Assembly: GCF_000182565.1 (NCBI RefSeq)
Contig: NW_015971539.1
Coordinates: 1,682,295-1,746,294, forward strand
Direction of reading: 5' to 3'
From: Spizellomyces punctatus DAOM BR117
Taxonomy: Eukaryota; Chytridiomycota; Chytridiomycetes; Spizellomycetales; Spizellomycetaceae
DNA: 64,000 bases
Below, in pieces: positions 43,364 to 54,481 of the stretch. Below the pieces are notes generated by a model that worked only from the letters and a program-made list of their open reading frames with translations, did no database searches and had not been told where the DNA came from. The first letter of the stretch is position 1. Every line of letters starts with the position of its first letter. The position numbers and the translations under genes are program-made.

Positions 43364-46300
43364 CTACAGAAAATTATCATATGTGCCATTCTGCCCCGCA
43401 AAGAGGGAGCTGGCATCCCTCTCTGCAACAGGTTGACCTTGCTCTTTCACCCCATTTACATCTGGCTCCCTGTGCGTCTCCTCTGTCTCCTCCTCCCCAT
43501 TGCCATCCCCATCTCCGTCCTCGTCTTCTTCCTCATCCTCATCTTCGATCACTTCGCCGTGTGCCTTCAATCGTTCTCGGTATTTTTGCAGCTGAGTGTC
43601 TTGGTCCGCAAGGCAAACAAGAAGGTCTTCTTGCTCCGATTCAAGCTCGGCGTACTTGGAGGATTGTTCGCTTAACGCATTTTGCAAATTTTGTATGGTT
43701 CGTTGGAGGGATTCGATCTGTTGTGTATAAGCAGTTGCCTAAGATTGTAACCAGTGAGGAAAATGAGGATTTCTTGCCGGTACGAATGCCAGGGCTAGGA
43801 TCTTACTTGCTCAGCGACCTGTGCCTCTAGTATCGGTACTGCTTCCCGAAGCTTGGTAAGCTCCTTTTCCTGTTTTGCTATTATGTCTTTATATGATTGT
43901 ACCACGGACTCGTCTGCTTCTGCATTGGGACATGATAAAGTTCCACCCATTCTGTAAGCACCTGCCGACTGCGAGCAAGTAAGAAGCTCTTCCCACTTAC
44001 GCGCAACCTTCTTTTTCGGTGGGCTTCCCCTAGGGGTTACGGTCGTTATCGCCTTCGCAATTGCATCTGCCGACCAGAAAAATACCCGAATCATCAGAAA
44101 CGGCAGGGCCGTTTTATGACGAGAAAAAGCCTCACAGTACCATGACTGGTTTTGAACAGGTCCACAAACATAGAGTCGAAAAACACTTCTGGCTGGCCGT
44201 CAGGTCCTATCGCGGTCTCTTTCTACGAGTGTATAGATGATGCACTTTAGGAATGAACGAGGATTCAAAGAAAAGCGTTCCATAATACCTTCAGAATATG
44301 TTGAGAAGTGTTATTCAATTCCTTCGACTCCCGCAAACGTTCCATGCGACTAACATACACGTCCGCGCCAATACGGCTTGTGACTAGCGACTGCAGATTC
44401 GCGCTATAAACCAACGTTGAGTCAGCACATCTTTTTGGCGGACGATTTTATGCGGAGCTTAAACACACCGAGTGAACTCTGGTTCCGAATCGTCGTTGTA
44501 CTCATACAACAAGCCGAGCAGAAAAGCGGCAACACCTTGCAGTAGCGGATTAACTGAAGATTGATTGATTTGCGCTACCAACTATGGCAAGCGTCAACTC
44601 TTGAGTACGTCAAGGTTCAGAATTCGTTCAAGGATACCCACAAACTGAATGTTGGACCCTTCCGTAAGTAACTCCTTCACAGCTTCTGGACACTCGTGCA
44701 CCCATATGCAAAGGAGTGAAAGGATGCCGATTGAAATTCGCACATCTGATCCCTCGCTGCTGGCGTTGAAGAGGGCGAACATGCATCTATGAAGTAAGGA
44801 TATGGATTCTGTAAATGAAGTGGGATAAGTGGGCTATTAAGAATTCGTTGAACATCATTCATACTATATCGTCTGATCCTTACCTTCATCGTCATCAAGC
44901 TTAGTCGCCAACGCCCATTGTTGGCATTGTGAGTTCCCATGGAGGATATGTGAGAGTAACGTAGCAGCAAACCAGGTTGCAAAGGGGTCCTTCCTTGATA
45001 CATCCCGGTCCAAAATGGATGAGATCAGAAGCGAGCCGGCTGATTCAGGCTTATCTATTGTCATCAACCTCAGTACTTTTATGTGGATTAGCATTTCATT
45101 GGATTTATACCTGTGCTTTGAGCGTTCGGGTTGTCTGGTGGAGGTGGTGTTAGAGTTGAAAGCACTGCTAGTTGTGCATCGGCGTTATTATATACATAGC
45201 ACTACATATTGATCTGTAAGTAACAACATAACATTCAGAAATCATGTGGATTACCACACCTCAAAGACGTAAGCGGCAGCCGCGCGTAAGGGAAATTCTC
45301 CTCCATTTAGGGCCAGCTGTATCAGATAGAGAACAGTAGGAACCGGGGGTGCGTTCCGGCGTTCGGCAGAGGTGGCAGGAATCGTGCTTCGTGCCGTTAA
45401 ATCTTGATTTGCCTTGTGCCCCCGTACAACATCACCCAAAGCATAAAGTGCCTGGGTTTTGACTTTGACAGGTATTCGAGCAGAGAGACCAATTTCTATC
45501 AATACAGGCACAATCTTTGCGTGATTCATGACATTCTAGACGCAAAGACCATCATCAGGTATAGCTCGGCTGCGAGAGAACTTATGAGGCGGCGAATTAC
45601 CTGGTTTACCGCTGCACTTGGATTCTTCGGAGCTGCCAAGATCCTAACAAGCTCAAGGACCAAGACCGCATTCACGATCTTCTGGTCCGCCCATACGATA
45701 CTTTCATGCGACAGTGGAATATCCACTGGTGTGGAACGATCGGGTAACATTGTGCGCACGGTGAGTAGAGACGGTATTCGCTGTATACAGCTGGTTTCGC
45801 GGAACAAGTTCTATATGGGATTGCCGTAAAAGTTAGCACCACACACAATTGGAAGCGTAACACTTGCCACGATAGGTAATAGTCGTCCCATACCTGATTT
45901 GAGACGTTATACTTCAACAAGTTATGCGTCAGCTGCAGACAGTCTTGAACTATAATACCACCGTCAGTGGCGCCTTCTTCCAAGATAATTCCTAGGAGTC
46001 TTTCAAACGCGTTTTCAAATGCAATGATTTTCTGGATGTCGGCATTGTTTTGGGTGAGCCCGATCAAAAGAAGGAGGCCCTCTAACATGCAAATCTGTTA
46101 ACCTCTATAAGCTCCACGCGCAAACAAACACGGGCAACTACCATTGCGAATAATTTCTCGTCGATCATCCAATAAATCAATAAGCCTATTCCATGCAGTT
46201 CACGTATTAGGATTCCCGAAATGGTCGACCATACCTTGTGCAGGAAGCTGTTCACTTACCGGGAGATGCCAAGTGGACTCGTCAGAATGCAATCTTGCAG

Positions 46301-47038
46301 TCTGGCTCCAGTGTTTTGAAGAAGCGTACTCAAAAGCTGCACGGTATTAAACCGGACATAGAAGTCGACTTCCTCCAAAATGTCAAGCAATAAAGTGACG
46401 TTTGCTGGGTCCTGCGGGGTCGGTGTCGTCAGGTATATTTCTTGCCCCCCACGCGTCTCTCATTGACCGAACCTTTGTATAAATCTCTGTAAACATGACA
46501 CCTAAGTCATTCGGATCGTCAGCGCCCTTTGGAGTTGTAGGTAAAGTTTTAGCCCAGTGCGTTGGTGCGTCCCTTGAAGCCCGTGTTGAGAAAACATTCG
46601 TGTCCTACCCCTTTGTTCGGCGTATCCAAAGTGCATAGCACATTCAAAGTTTCTACAGTGGCCTTTACAATGTCCACATCCATGCGGTCGTTCCGTAATA
46701 CATTGATGAGAACCGGCATACCCTTCGTCCCTACTTCCTGCACACGTGTGTTAACATCAGTAGACTTTCTTATAAATTGCATTCGGACTATCAGTACACT
46801 ACGCAATCCCACAGTCCCAACAGACTATCTATCTCTGCGACTTGGGACTCTTTCATTTGCTACTAACCAATTTCCAGTCTCGAGCCAGGCCTTTCAAGCC
46901 CATCACCGCGGCTCTCCGGTCCTCCAGCAATGTCGAGTTCTGCACTCTGTCACATAGCTTATGAACCGTTTCCGCCCCAGATTGAGGAGTACCTTTATCG
47001 CCTCTTAATGCCGAGTATCCTTGGAAAAAAACATTCAT
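43364..47038 (-). CDS. USO1: Vesicle-tethering factor USO1/p115
   Basis: Golgin-like tether for ER-derived vesicles. Sixteen exons on the minus strand: 47038-46868, 46737-46609, 46526-46473, 46411-46260, 46185-46142, 46081-45894, 45810-45601, 45535-45260, 45201-45111, 45039-44884, 44808-44642, 44581-44469, 44403-44289, 44222-44141, 44066-43807, 43738-43364; 860 residues with all phases closing. The start ETVHKLCDRVQNSTLLEDRRA and IAFENAFERLLGIILEEG, then IIVQDCLQLTHNLLKYNVSNQ, match the armadillo head. EGSNIQF and FLLGLLYEYNDDS lie near its end. The coiled-coil tail is short (about 140 residues) compared with yeast Uso1p, nearer to animal p115. It ends EDLLVCLADQDTQLQKY plus an acidic tail, as in p115. 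Confidence 0.96.
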
Positions 47039-47119
47039 CTTTGCATGCGATCACAGCACCATTTCATGTCGTTTCAGCATTTGCAGCTCCGGTCCAACTT
47101 ACGGTTCAAATCGCGTAGC

Positions 47120-47127
47120 CACGTGAC
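47120..47127. promoter_or_regulatory. CACGTGAC element between USO1 and the 47150 gene
   Basis: Copy of the recurring core, in a divergent promoter of only 111 bp; 82 bp from the USO1 ATG. Confidence 0.5.
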
Positions 47128-47149
47128 TGCTCACGCAAGCGCGTTCTGA

Positions 47150-48618
47150 ATGCTGCTTCATCGCCAGGACTTGGTGTCCTTTCAGATGGGTGAGAGATAT
47201 CATGCCAGTTCTAGAGAAAATCAAGCTACTTTGCGCCCTTTACGACTGCACCCAATTTATGGGAATAGCGACCTTCAAAGTAGACGGGCAGGAGGAGTGG
47301 CCAACTATCCGCATGAAGGAGAAACTGATCGTGAGCGTGGGGACACTGCCATAGCACTTTACCCTAGAAGAAACTCCTTTAGATCTTATTCATTACCTCC
47401 CGCATTTTCGGGGGAGTCTACAATAAATAGAGGAAGAGAGGAAACCACTGACGGAATACTGTCCCGGTTTCGGAACGATCTGCTAGAAGAAGTGCTGATG
47501 GAGTTGCTACAGGACGTTGCAGTGGTACCACTTGACGTTACGATCTATTTCCCTCGCCTTATTATTTTCAAATCTCTTACTCAACTTGTTATTTAGTACA
47601 GCATTGGAGAGACTTACCGCTACGTACCCGGCAGACCCAACAAAAAGCTGTCATCTAACAGCGCCGTAGATTATAGAAGGGCTCTGCTTCAACCTGACAT
47701 CGTAAGGCGTGCAACATGGTAGTGCCCGGGCTGTTCTCACGCATGAATTTTCAGATCTGCACCTACGGCTGCACCCACCGGGCCAGTTCCTGCTGTCCTC
47801 CTTGCAGTTTCCGGGGTCCCTGCCAACATCTCATACCAGAAAGCCATCCACCGCGCCGCGATCACACAGATCTAATCCAAATGACAATGATACGGGATTC
47901 TGTGATGGATGAAACAATTTCAGAAATGATTGGGGATGTTGTGATGGTAAATTTTAAAACATTCCGCACCTTATCACCTCAGAACGATTCTTACTGTTAG
48001 CATAAAGCACACATTTGGAAAGGCCCACCCTCAGACGCGCGATAACAAAGTGTGCGACAACATGTTTTCGAGTCTCATCAACTTGATCGTGAAAGATACC
48101 GTTCAGGTACCAGCAGCTGCCACATGCCCATCACATAGTGTAACTGGACTTGAACACCTCCATCCAGGAAGTCATTAAAGAAGAAGCCCTTGACTACGTT
48201 CGTCAATCCAAGGCGGAGGGGATTTTTCAGTTGATCCTAGAAGATGATCTCATCAAACCAATTATCTACGAGGAGTGGAGTGAGATTGTTCGAAACGTAT
48301 TATTTGGTGATATCATGATGGAAACCCTCCATGATGAAATTAAGGATGCAGTTTTAGAGGCAAAGGATGAGGTATGGGAACATCTTGCTAGAAATTAACT
48401 TTCCACTTACCTGTTACTTCAACCAGATACTTGGAGCAAGAAGTGTCCGCCCACAACGAAAGGCCAAATCTGTGATGCTGGATAACGTCATGGATCATCT
48501 GTTCCATCGGATGCTTGTCGCTAGCCTGATACAACGAATCGCGCGTGATAACCCCGATGCACCAAATGAGGCGACAAATGTGGATGCGGAAACTCTAGAA
48601 CATTCACAGAGAGAATGA
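47150..48618 (+). CDS. Orphan helical protein of unknown function
   Basis: Proposed exons 47150-47524, 47597-47701, 47755-47946, 48035-48106, 48168-48371, 48427-48618; 379 residues, all junctions phase 0. ATGs at 47150 and 47186 are both possible starts, and exon 4 could begin at 48023. The N-terminal third is Arg/Ser-rich. After that, short amphipathic helices recur with the same flavour: NDLLEEVLMELLQDV, IRDSVMDETISEMIGDVVM, EVIKEEALDYVRQ, DLIKPIIYEEWSEIVRNVLF, MMETLHDEIKDAVLEAKDE, MLDNVMDHLFHRMLVASL. Pattern and spacing suggest a repeat of an acidic-hydrophobic helix. I do not recognise the family. Its immediate divergent neighbour is USO1 and the flagellar DYNC2I1 is near, but this is weak evidence of function. 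Confidence 0.75.
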
Positions 48619-48708
48619 ACGGACAACACGCATGTCCTCGAAGATGGGCAAACCCATGTCTGATGTTAATTAAAGCAACTCTGAATACTGTATATATATC
48701 TTTACAGA

Positions 48709-49841
48709 CTAACGCAATATAATGTATTTATTCGCCTCATCCACTCGGTAGACAAGTTTGTCGCCCATCGCATCCGTTTCGTCCGTGTCGGCTCTATGCG
48801 GTGTCCCATTGCTCGGACGGAAGAGTCTACCACCGTAAACGGAAGATTCTTCCATGGTCATCGTAAAGTCGGGATGATCGCCTATTCAGATTGGCGGTGT
48901 AAGCGGTGCGAAGACAATAAGTGAGATACGGCAACCTACCCGCGATCGTCACCGTCCATCTGAAGAATCTCCTACAAACAGCATCGATAGACACTTGCGC
49001 GGACTGATACTCCGGAAATTCAACTGATTGACAGGAAGTACAGCTCGCCAGCACGTAAACGTCGCTACATGTAGTCTCAGTGCTGATCGTACACAGCAAC
49101 ATCCGTCCTCGGGAGTGCATACCTCTTCTTTTCCTCACGCACGAAATCCATGGTAAGGTTTACCAGAGCCATCGTCCGAGAGATTTCTTCGTGTCTACAT
49201 GGTATCAATTAAATCAGTATTCTGCTCTGCTTCATGCTGCAGTCCAGTAGCTTGCCAACCCATACGTTGCTTGGCCAGTCGCGAAAAAACTCGAGAGATC
49301 ATCAATCACAATACAATCCGGTAGTTCAGGAAGACCGGGTATTGACGTGACATGTGGGAACCAAGCCAAGAACATTCTTAAGGCGTAGGAACTGGTAATG
49401 TATCTGTGGAAGATTACATTCGTTGTTAGTTCATCGCTTTTTGAAGCAGAAGTCGCTAATGACTCCATACCGAATATGAACTCGAGCCAAAACGCTGGGA
49501 GTTGGTGGAGAGCTTCCAAGGGGCACATAAGGCTGCGTAGCCCGCAAAGCCTCTTTGTTGGAACAAATATACAGTACAGTTTCTCCCCGTCGTGCGTGTT
49601 TGAACGCGTACTGAAACAACATGCACGATGTCTGGCTAGAGGGCAGATTAAAATAACTTTCACAACTGGAGAACATGTTCGAAGCGTACCACTTTAACGG
49701 GCCAAGCAATAGAATCCCTTCCGTTCCAATGTCCTTGTCAAAGCCGTGTTGGTTAAAGTCATCTTCGAAGCCAAACAGGGATGTCAAGGTGTTTTGGGGC
49801 TTCTCATCCTGTGAGGTCTCAGCCGCCACAACATTCAACAT
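48709..49841 (-). CDS. SWSAP1: RecA-fold protein resembling SWSAP1 (Shu-type recombination factor)
   Basis: Proposed exons on the minus strand 49841-49699, 49635-49471, 49403-49266, 49194-49123, 49064-48940, 48881-48709; 271 residues. The core reads EGILLLGP-QTSCMLFQYAF, then RRGETVLYICSNKEAL, and the Walker B-like LPDCIVIDDLSSFF. A motif like DVYVLASCTSC follows, and the domain order matches SWSAP1, the RAD51-paralogue partner of SWS1. The Walker A loop is degenerate: no GK[TS]. The first intron (49636-49698, GTTAAA donor) is inferred because it removes 21 residues that interrupt the P-loop; without it the frame stays open. The family assignment is moderate: similarity is in fold motifs, not in long identical blocks. 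Psy3/Csm2-like or RadA-like proteins are alternatives. Confidence 0.6.
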
Positions 49842-51827
49842 TGTAAAGATAAGATGTTAATGGAATCATTCCCGATTGGGTTCGTGTGCTGGGAGAAGAG
49901 CGTTGCAAGGAAGATCACTGCTTGCTGGATGAGTCATCGCCTTTGTGGCGATCACTTTTATCGTAAGCACGATCGCCCGCCCCTCATGAGGCATCAAACC
50001 ATCTAGTACACCGTCGGAGGCTGCTTTATGACTTTGTTGTGGTGACCTTTCCCATCGTCTTTGGCGAGGGTCATTGTTGGCAATTAGATAATTTGTATCC
50101 TCAATAGCTTTGCATCGACTCCCCCCGTATCTCTTTGAACCAGGCTAGGAATAACATTGGTGATAACCTGACCAATCCAGCAAGGTTCGAGGAATTCAGC
50201 GGCGATGCAAAGATGATAGAGGTCACTTCCGTTCTGTGTAAAGTTGAACTTATGGAGATTCGATGGGCGATGTCCGCGAGTGTTTTAGATTCGTTTAGGC
50301 CCTCTTCAAGTATCTAATCCCCATTGTAAATGTAGCGAGATACGATATCCTATACAAAATGATACCAAGTTCTCTCAATCCTTCAGAGATGCAGGGCATA
50401 CTTTGGCAATTTGCCATTGAAAAGCAAGACAATGTTTATCGATTAGATTGCTTTTTTTTTTCTTTTGTAATTTCATAGATCTGAAGAGGTTTTATTGTTG
50501 AATAGTATACTGGTAGCCAACTTTGATGATATGACGCATTAAAATGATAGCTTGCGTACACATACTTGGGCATGAGGTGCGCACATTTGAGGTCGCAAGG
50601 GAGGGACCCTTGAAGTCTGACAATGTTGCGACGGATATCGCGCACCAGTGGTTGCATGTCTAGTAATGGCCATTATCTTCCGCAGTCATATTCGCGTAGG
50701 GTCAACCTACTCCGTACTCTTTCTTGCCGTGTTCCCGCCATCCCGCCAACGATCTTTCACAGCGCAGCGAAAGTACCATGGCATTCAGCCGGGTTATTCA
50801 GAAAATGTTTGTACCCCAGCGCCATTGCCGCGAAGCTAGTTCTTGAGGGATATGGTCGTAACCATTACCTTCATGCGACAAAGGGGCATCAAACAGTAAC
50901 GCAATTCTTGAATCTTGAATCGTAGTGCTTTATTCGTCCACGCACGAGGTTTGATCAAGGGGTGTTACAGACGATATGTACATGGCCTGATTCTCTAGGT
51001 TCTTCGGCACGTAAAGGCGGAATACGTTGAGAGAACTCGGAAACTTGAACGTTGTTGCGATTTATGGACCACAGTCATCAATGCCAAAATTGGCAGAGAG
51101 TTATCCACGCTTGTGTGAAATACTGGGACGCGCAGGGGATATGAATAACGGCGCTGGGCGAGCTTTTTTTTTGCTTCTGTATTCGGTCTGAGGGTCAACC
51201 CTATCATCAAACCACGTACTCTATTCCAGCCAAGATATCGGGCAAGATGTGAATAAGATGTTGTAGACCGGCATTATATGCATTTTACACAGGTTCACGG
51301 CGAAGGTGCATGTGAATGTCCAAAGAGAAGCCTGTTGTTCATCTCATCAAGTACCGATATATGGAGTGTGCCTGGGAAAGATAACATTAAGATGGCCGGT
51401 GTCGGATGGTCATGGCAAATGATTGCAATCTTTAGTAATTACAAAATGGAAGGATGTTGCAAGGACCGTTGCGCTGAGGGGTTAGTAACTTATCACTCAC
51501 ATAACCAAACTTGCGATCAAGTTAGGGATCAAACGCCAGTATTTCACATATAACTATGGAATTACCAATAGACGAAAATACAACTTGCAAAGGGCAATGA
51601 ATCTTTGCCGCTGCATGGGGACATTGAATAATTGCCGCGGATCTATGATTAAAAGAATAGATGATTTTCTTACACGATTTGCGGTCCTTTCAAGCGAGAT
51701 GTCATGCATGATTTTCGGATATCGCTGCAGCTTTCACATTTCTATGCTTGTTTGCAGGAGTAATTTACTTGGTACATACTCTGGCTGTATACCACAGAAA
51801 TATAGTCGTGATGTCCCAAGCTTCCGT
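49842..51827. other. Gene-poor region, about 2 kb
   Basis: I find no coding region with conserved sequence here. Open frames are below 100-125 codons and look like chance. No tRNA or snRNA signature is visible. There is a poly-T run at 50452-50464. It lies between the SWSAP1-like and FKBP genes and may hold an unrecognised RNA or a decayed element. Confidence 0.45.
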
Positions 51828-52473
51828 CTACAGCTCACTACTTGGACGGTTGCCCCACACTGTCTTCTTGATATTCAACAATTCCGTTTCAAAAACAAGA
51901 GTAGCGCCTGCCGGGATCTTGTCTCCCGCACCGCGATCACCATATCCTAATATCAAAAGAGGTTAGCAGCCTGCCGGCCATGTAAATGGGTGTTTCAAGT
52001 CGACACCAACCTAAGTGTGCGGGAATAACCAGCCGCCTCTTTTCTCCAACGCACATGCCAACCAGACCTTGGTCCCATCCTTTGATGACATGTCCCTGTC
52101 CAAGAGTGAAATCAAACGGCTGGTTCCGGTCTAACGAGGAATCAAACTTTTCGCCAGTGTCATAGAGGGTTCCAGTGTAGTGCATAGAAAGGACGTCTTC
52201 AAATGCAAATTGTAAGCAATGATGCTAGTTTCACACCCACTAAAGTAGAGTGACACCACGCAAGACATTAAATTCAGCGGAGAGTCCACAAGTACCTCCA
52301 GCGGCCGCTGTTTCTTTGCAATCTTCTTTTGGAACACGTTTTTTGATTCCAATTTGCAGCTGAGTTGGTGGGGGTCGCTTGGGCTTTTCCGCTGCCGCTT
52401 GGAAAGGAGCAGACAGCAGAACGAGAACCAACGTGAGAAGAACGAGTAAATTGGGCATTCGGAGAGTGAGCAT
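51828..52473 (-). CDS. FPR2: ER-lumen FKBP-type peptidyl-prolyl isomerase
   Basis: Proline isomerase of the secretory pathway, FK506-binding family (animal FKBP2). Exons on the minus strand 52473-52296, 52196-52011, 51946-51828; 160 residues. A clear signal peptide (MLTLRMPNLLVLLTLVLVLL, cleavage near AAAEK) precedes the catalytic domain: [62 protein letters not shown] and GATLVFETELLNI. FK506-site residues (the Tyr in HYTG, D in FDSS, W in GWDQ, Tyr in GYGD, F in VFE) are present. The C-terminus ends SSEL, possibly a weak retention-like signal but not HDEL/KDEL. The second intron has a GTTGGT donor. Confidence 0.95.
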
Positions 52474-53707
52474 GATGAATGATCTCTTGCGCGCTCCTAG
52501 CGAGGGAACTACGAGCAGTGCTTCATGTGTGCTGTGCCACACCGTCAGGTTTCCTAATCCTGTGTACGAATTTGAATGGTCCTTCGCCCATTTTCTACAA
52601 GATTGAAATAGTTGTGTGCTGCCATTTATCCCACACGGCACGAGAAACAGTTCCGCGACAGTCCGACATGGTAATGAAGAGGAGCACAAGTGACTTTCCG
52701 CACTGATCGTTTACACATGAAACCATGGCGATTCTAAAGAATCGAGTTACATGCCTTGGATACTGTGCGTTATTGAGTTTTTGGTAATGTTGCTCTTGTT
52801 TCACTTCAGACTTGTAGTAGACCGTGATAAGCCTGCTCTTGCCAAGCTTTCAGGGTTGACCAAGTCGATGAGCGTCATTTCCACTGCCATGTCCTTCTCG
52901 CATAATGCGGCAAGTCGCAGAGGGAAGAAAACGGGTCGTTGGCCACCATGGCAACAAGCAGCTCTACAGACAGTGTCATGTGACTGAACACCTTTTGCCA
53001 AGAACAATTTTAGTGTGCAGGTGGTAGAAAATGTCACTAGGGACAAATTCTCCCTCCAACCCACTACAGCCGGTTCTAATTTACAATTAGCCAGCTTGTC
53101 CAACCCTTCATAACCTATCCTGCAAACGAGTCCCACCCCTATCCTAACTCGCTACAGGTTCCAGCCTGGGTTGAACTGGGGTACGTGCAACCAACTACAA
53201 CTAGGCCCAATTACACATGCAATACATTACGGTTGGTTCTAACCGGGTAACTAAGCCCACCACACGAGAGAAATCCTACTAAGCCCTTGATTCCGAAATT
53301 CTTAGTCGGAGGATGTTCAGATACTAAGGTAGATCAGAATAGTTCGACTGGATAATCCGCTTGGGAAAATACAAAGATAATGCATACCTGCGATCGTAGC
53401 AATATAGTAGTAGCAGCGTTTGCAAGGGGTTATGTTGTTGTTGTTGTCGGGCGGACGAGGTCCTCGGCACCAGAGCGGCATTCTCATGATGATGGACTTG
53501 AGAGTGCTGCGTGAGCGTTGCGCAGATGCTTCGAGAGTCGAGGATGGGTAAAGAGGAAAGGGGAAAGAGACAGAAGCCCCCTTTTTATAGACCTTTGGCA
53601 TGCGCCTCACTGCAGTTTAAAAAAAAAGTTACATTAGCATGCCACACCGCTGCATGCCTCACCGCTTTGAGCGATAGATGGGGGTGCTGATTATGCGATA
53701 TGACTAA

Positions 53708-53721
53708 CCGGATTAATCCGG
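53708..53721. promoter_or_regulatory. Perfect palindrome CCGGATTAATCCGG
   Basis: 14-bp perfect dyad about 760 bp upstream of the OPT ATG. It looks like a site for a dimeric factor: CGG arms would suit a Zn(2)Cys(6) dimer and TAATCC a homeodomain. No factor can be named. Confidence 0.4.
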
Positions 53722-54290
53722 ATAATAATGAGTTCTAGTGCCATTTTCATACCTCTAAAAGCTTAAAATCTTGTTTGTGCGCGGATTCGCAGTAATGCGC
53801 GGTTGATTTGTCCGAGGTGTGATCATGAAGATCGTTCGACAAGAAGTTTTCCTTTTTTCTAAGCGGACCGCGCCGGACGGCTGGGGGTTATCAACGGACG
53901 ATACGGGTAGCTGCAGGTGTGATGGATATCACCCCGCCTGAACACATTCATTTTGTTTGACGGTTTCCGTGTATTGCACCGACTGATAAAGGAAAAGTTG
54001 AAAGTGTTGTCGTTGATTTGTCCCCTCACATGCACAAAGGGAGGTACGCGCGGCCTTTGCTACCACAATGGACAGCTCTTTGTGCTCGTCGGTATCAATA
54101 TCCACTAGAGGTGGTACGCAACCGATTCAGTTATATTCTTTTCTTCTCCCCTGATCTTGTCCAAGTGCGAATGTCAATTTGAAAAAAAGGAAAAGGAACT
54201 AGTACAAAAAAGAAATTCTGCCTTCCAATTCGGGGTTTACTTTCTGTGTTATTTTACGTTTCCCACCCAGCCAGAGGGCTTGCCGGGGGG

Positions 54291-54298
54291 ATATAAAA
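54291..54298 (+). promoter_or_regulatory. TATA element of the OPT gene
   Basis: atataaaa following a G-run, about 190 bp upstream of the OPT ATG. Confidence 0.6.
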
Positions 54299-54481
54299 AG
54301 TAGTGCTGGGCTTGACATGGAGCCCCCTTTTGGCGCTCGTTCTTCCTGCTACTAGTACCTCATTGTGGTGATTGCATAGAGGAAATAACCAATCCTCCCT
54401 GCATCAACCCATCAACACCATTTTGCAAGTGTTTGCCCATATATTTGTTCACCGCCATTTGAGCCTGGCATCCCAGTTATC

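Larger units (their letters stand above)
52474..54481. other. Long 5' region of the OPT transporter gene
   Basis: 2 kb without a supported gene. The stretch 53600-53670 repeats the hexamer GCATGC within short units (about 53609, 53638 and 53652). A palindrome is at 53708-53721 and a TATA element at 54291-54298. The size and motif content suggest a regulated promoter, as expected for a nutrient transporter. A minus-strand frame at 53317-53610 lacks support. Confidence 0.5.

Noticed and set aside
43315-43830. Plus-strand 171-codon frame
   Set aside because: Antisense to the acidic tail and last exons of USO1.
47095-47125. Possible tRNA T-arm (ggttcaaatc)
   Set aside because: No acceptor stem, D-arm or anticodon arm can be drawn around it. 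The same holds for the motif near 22528.
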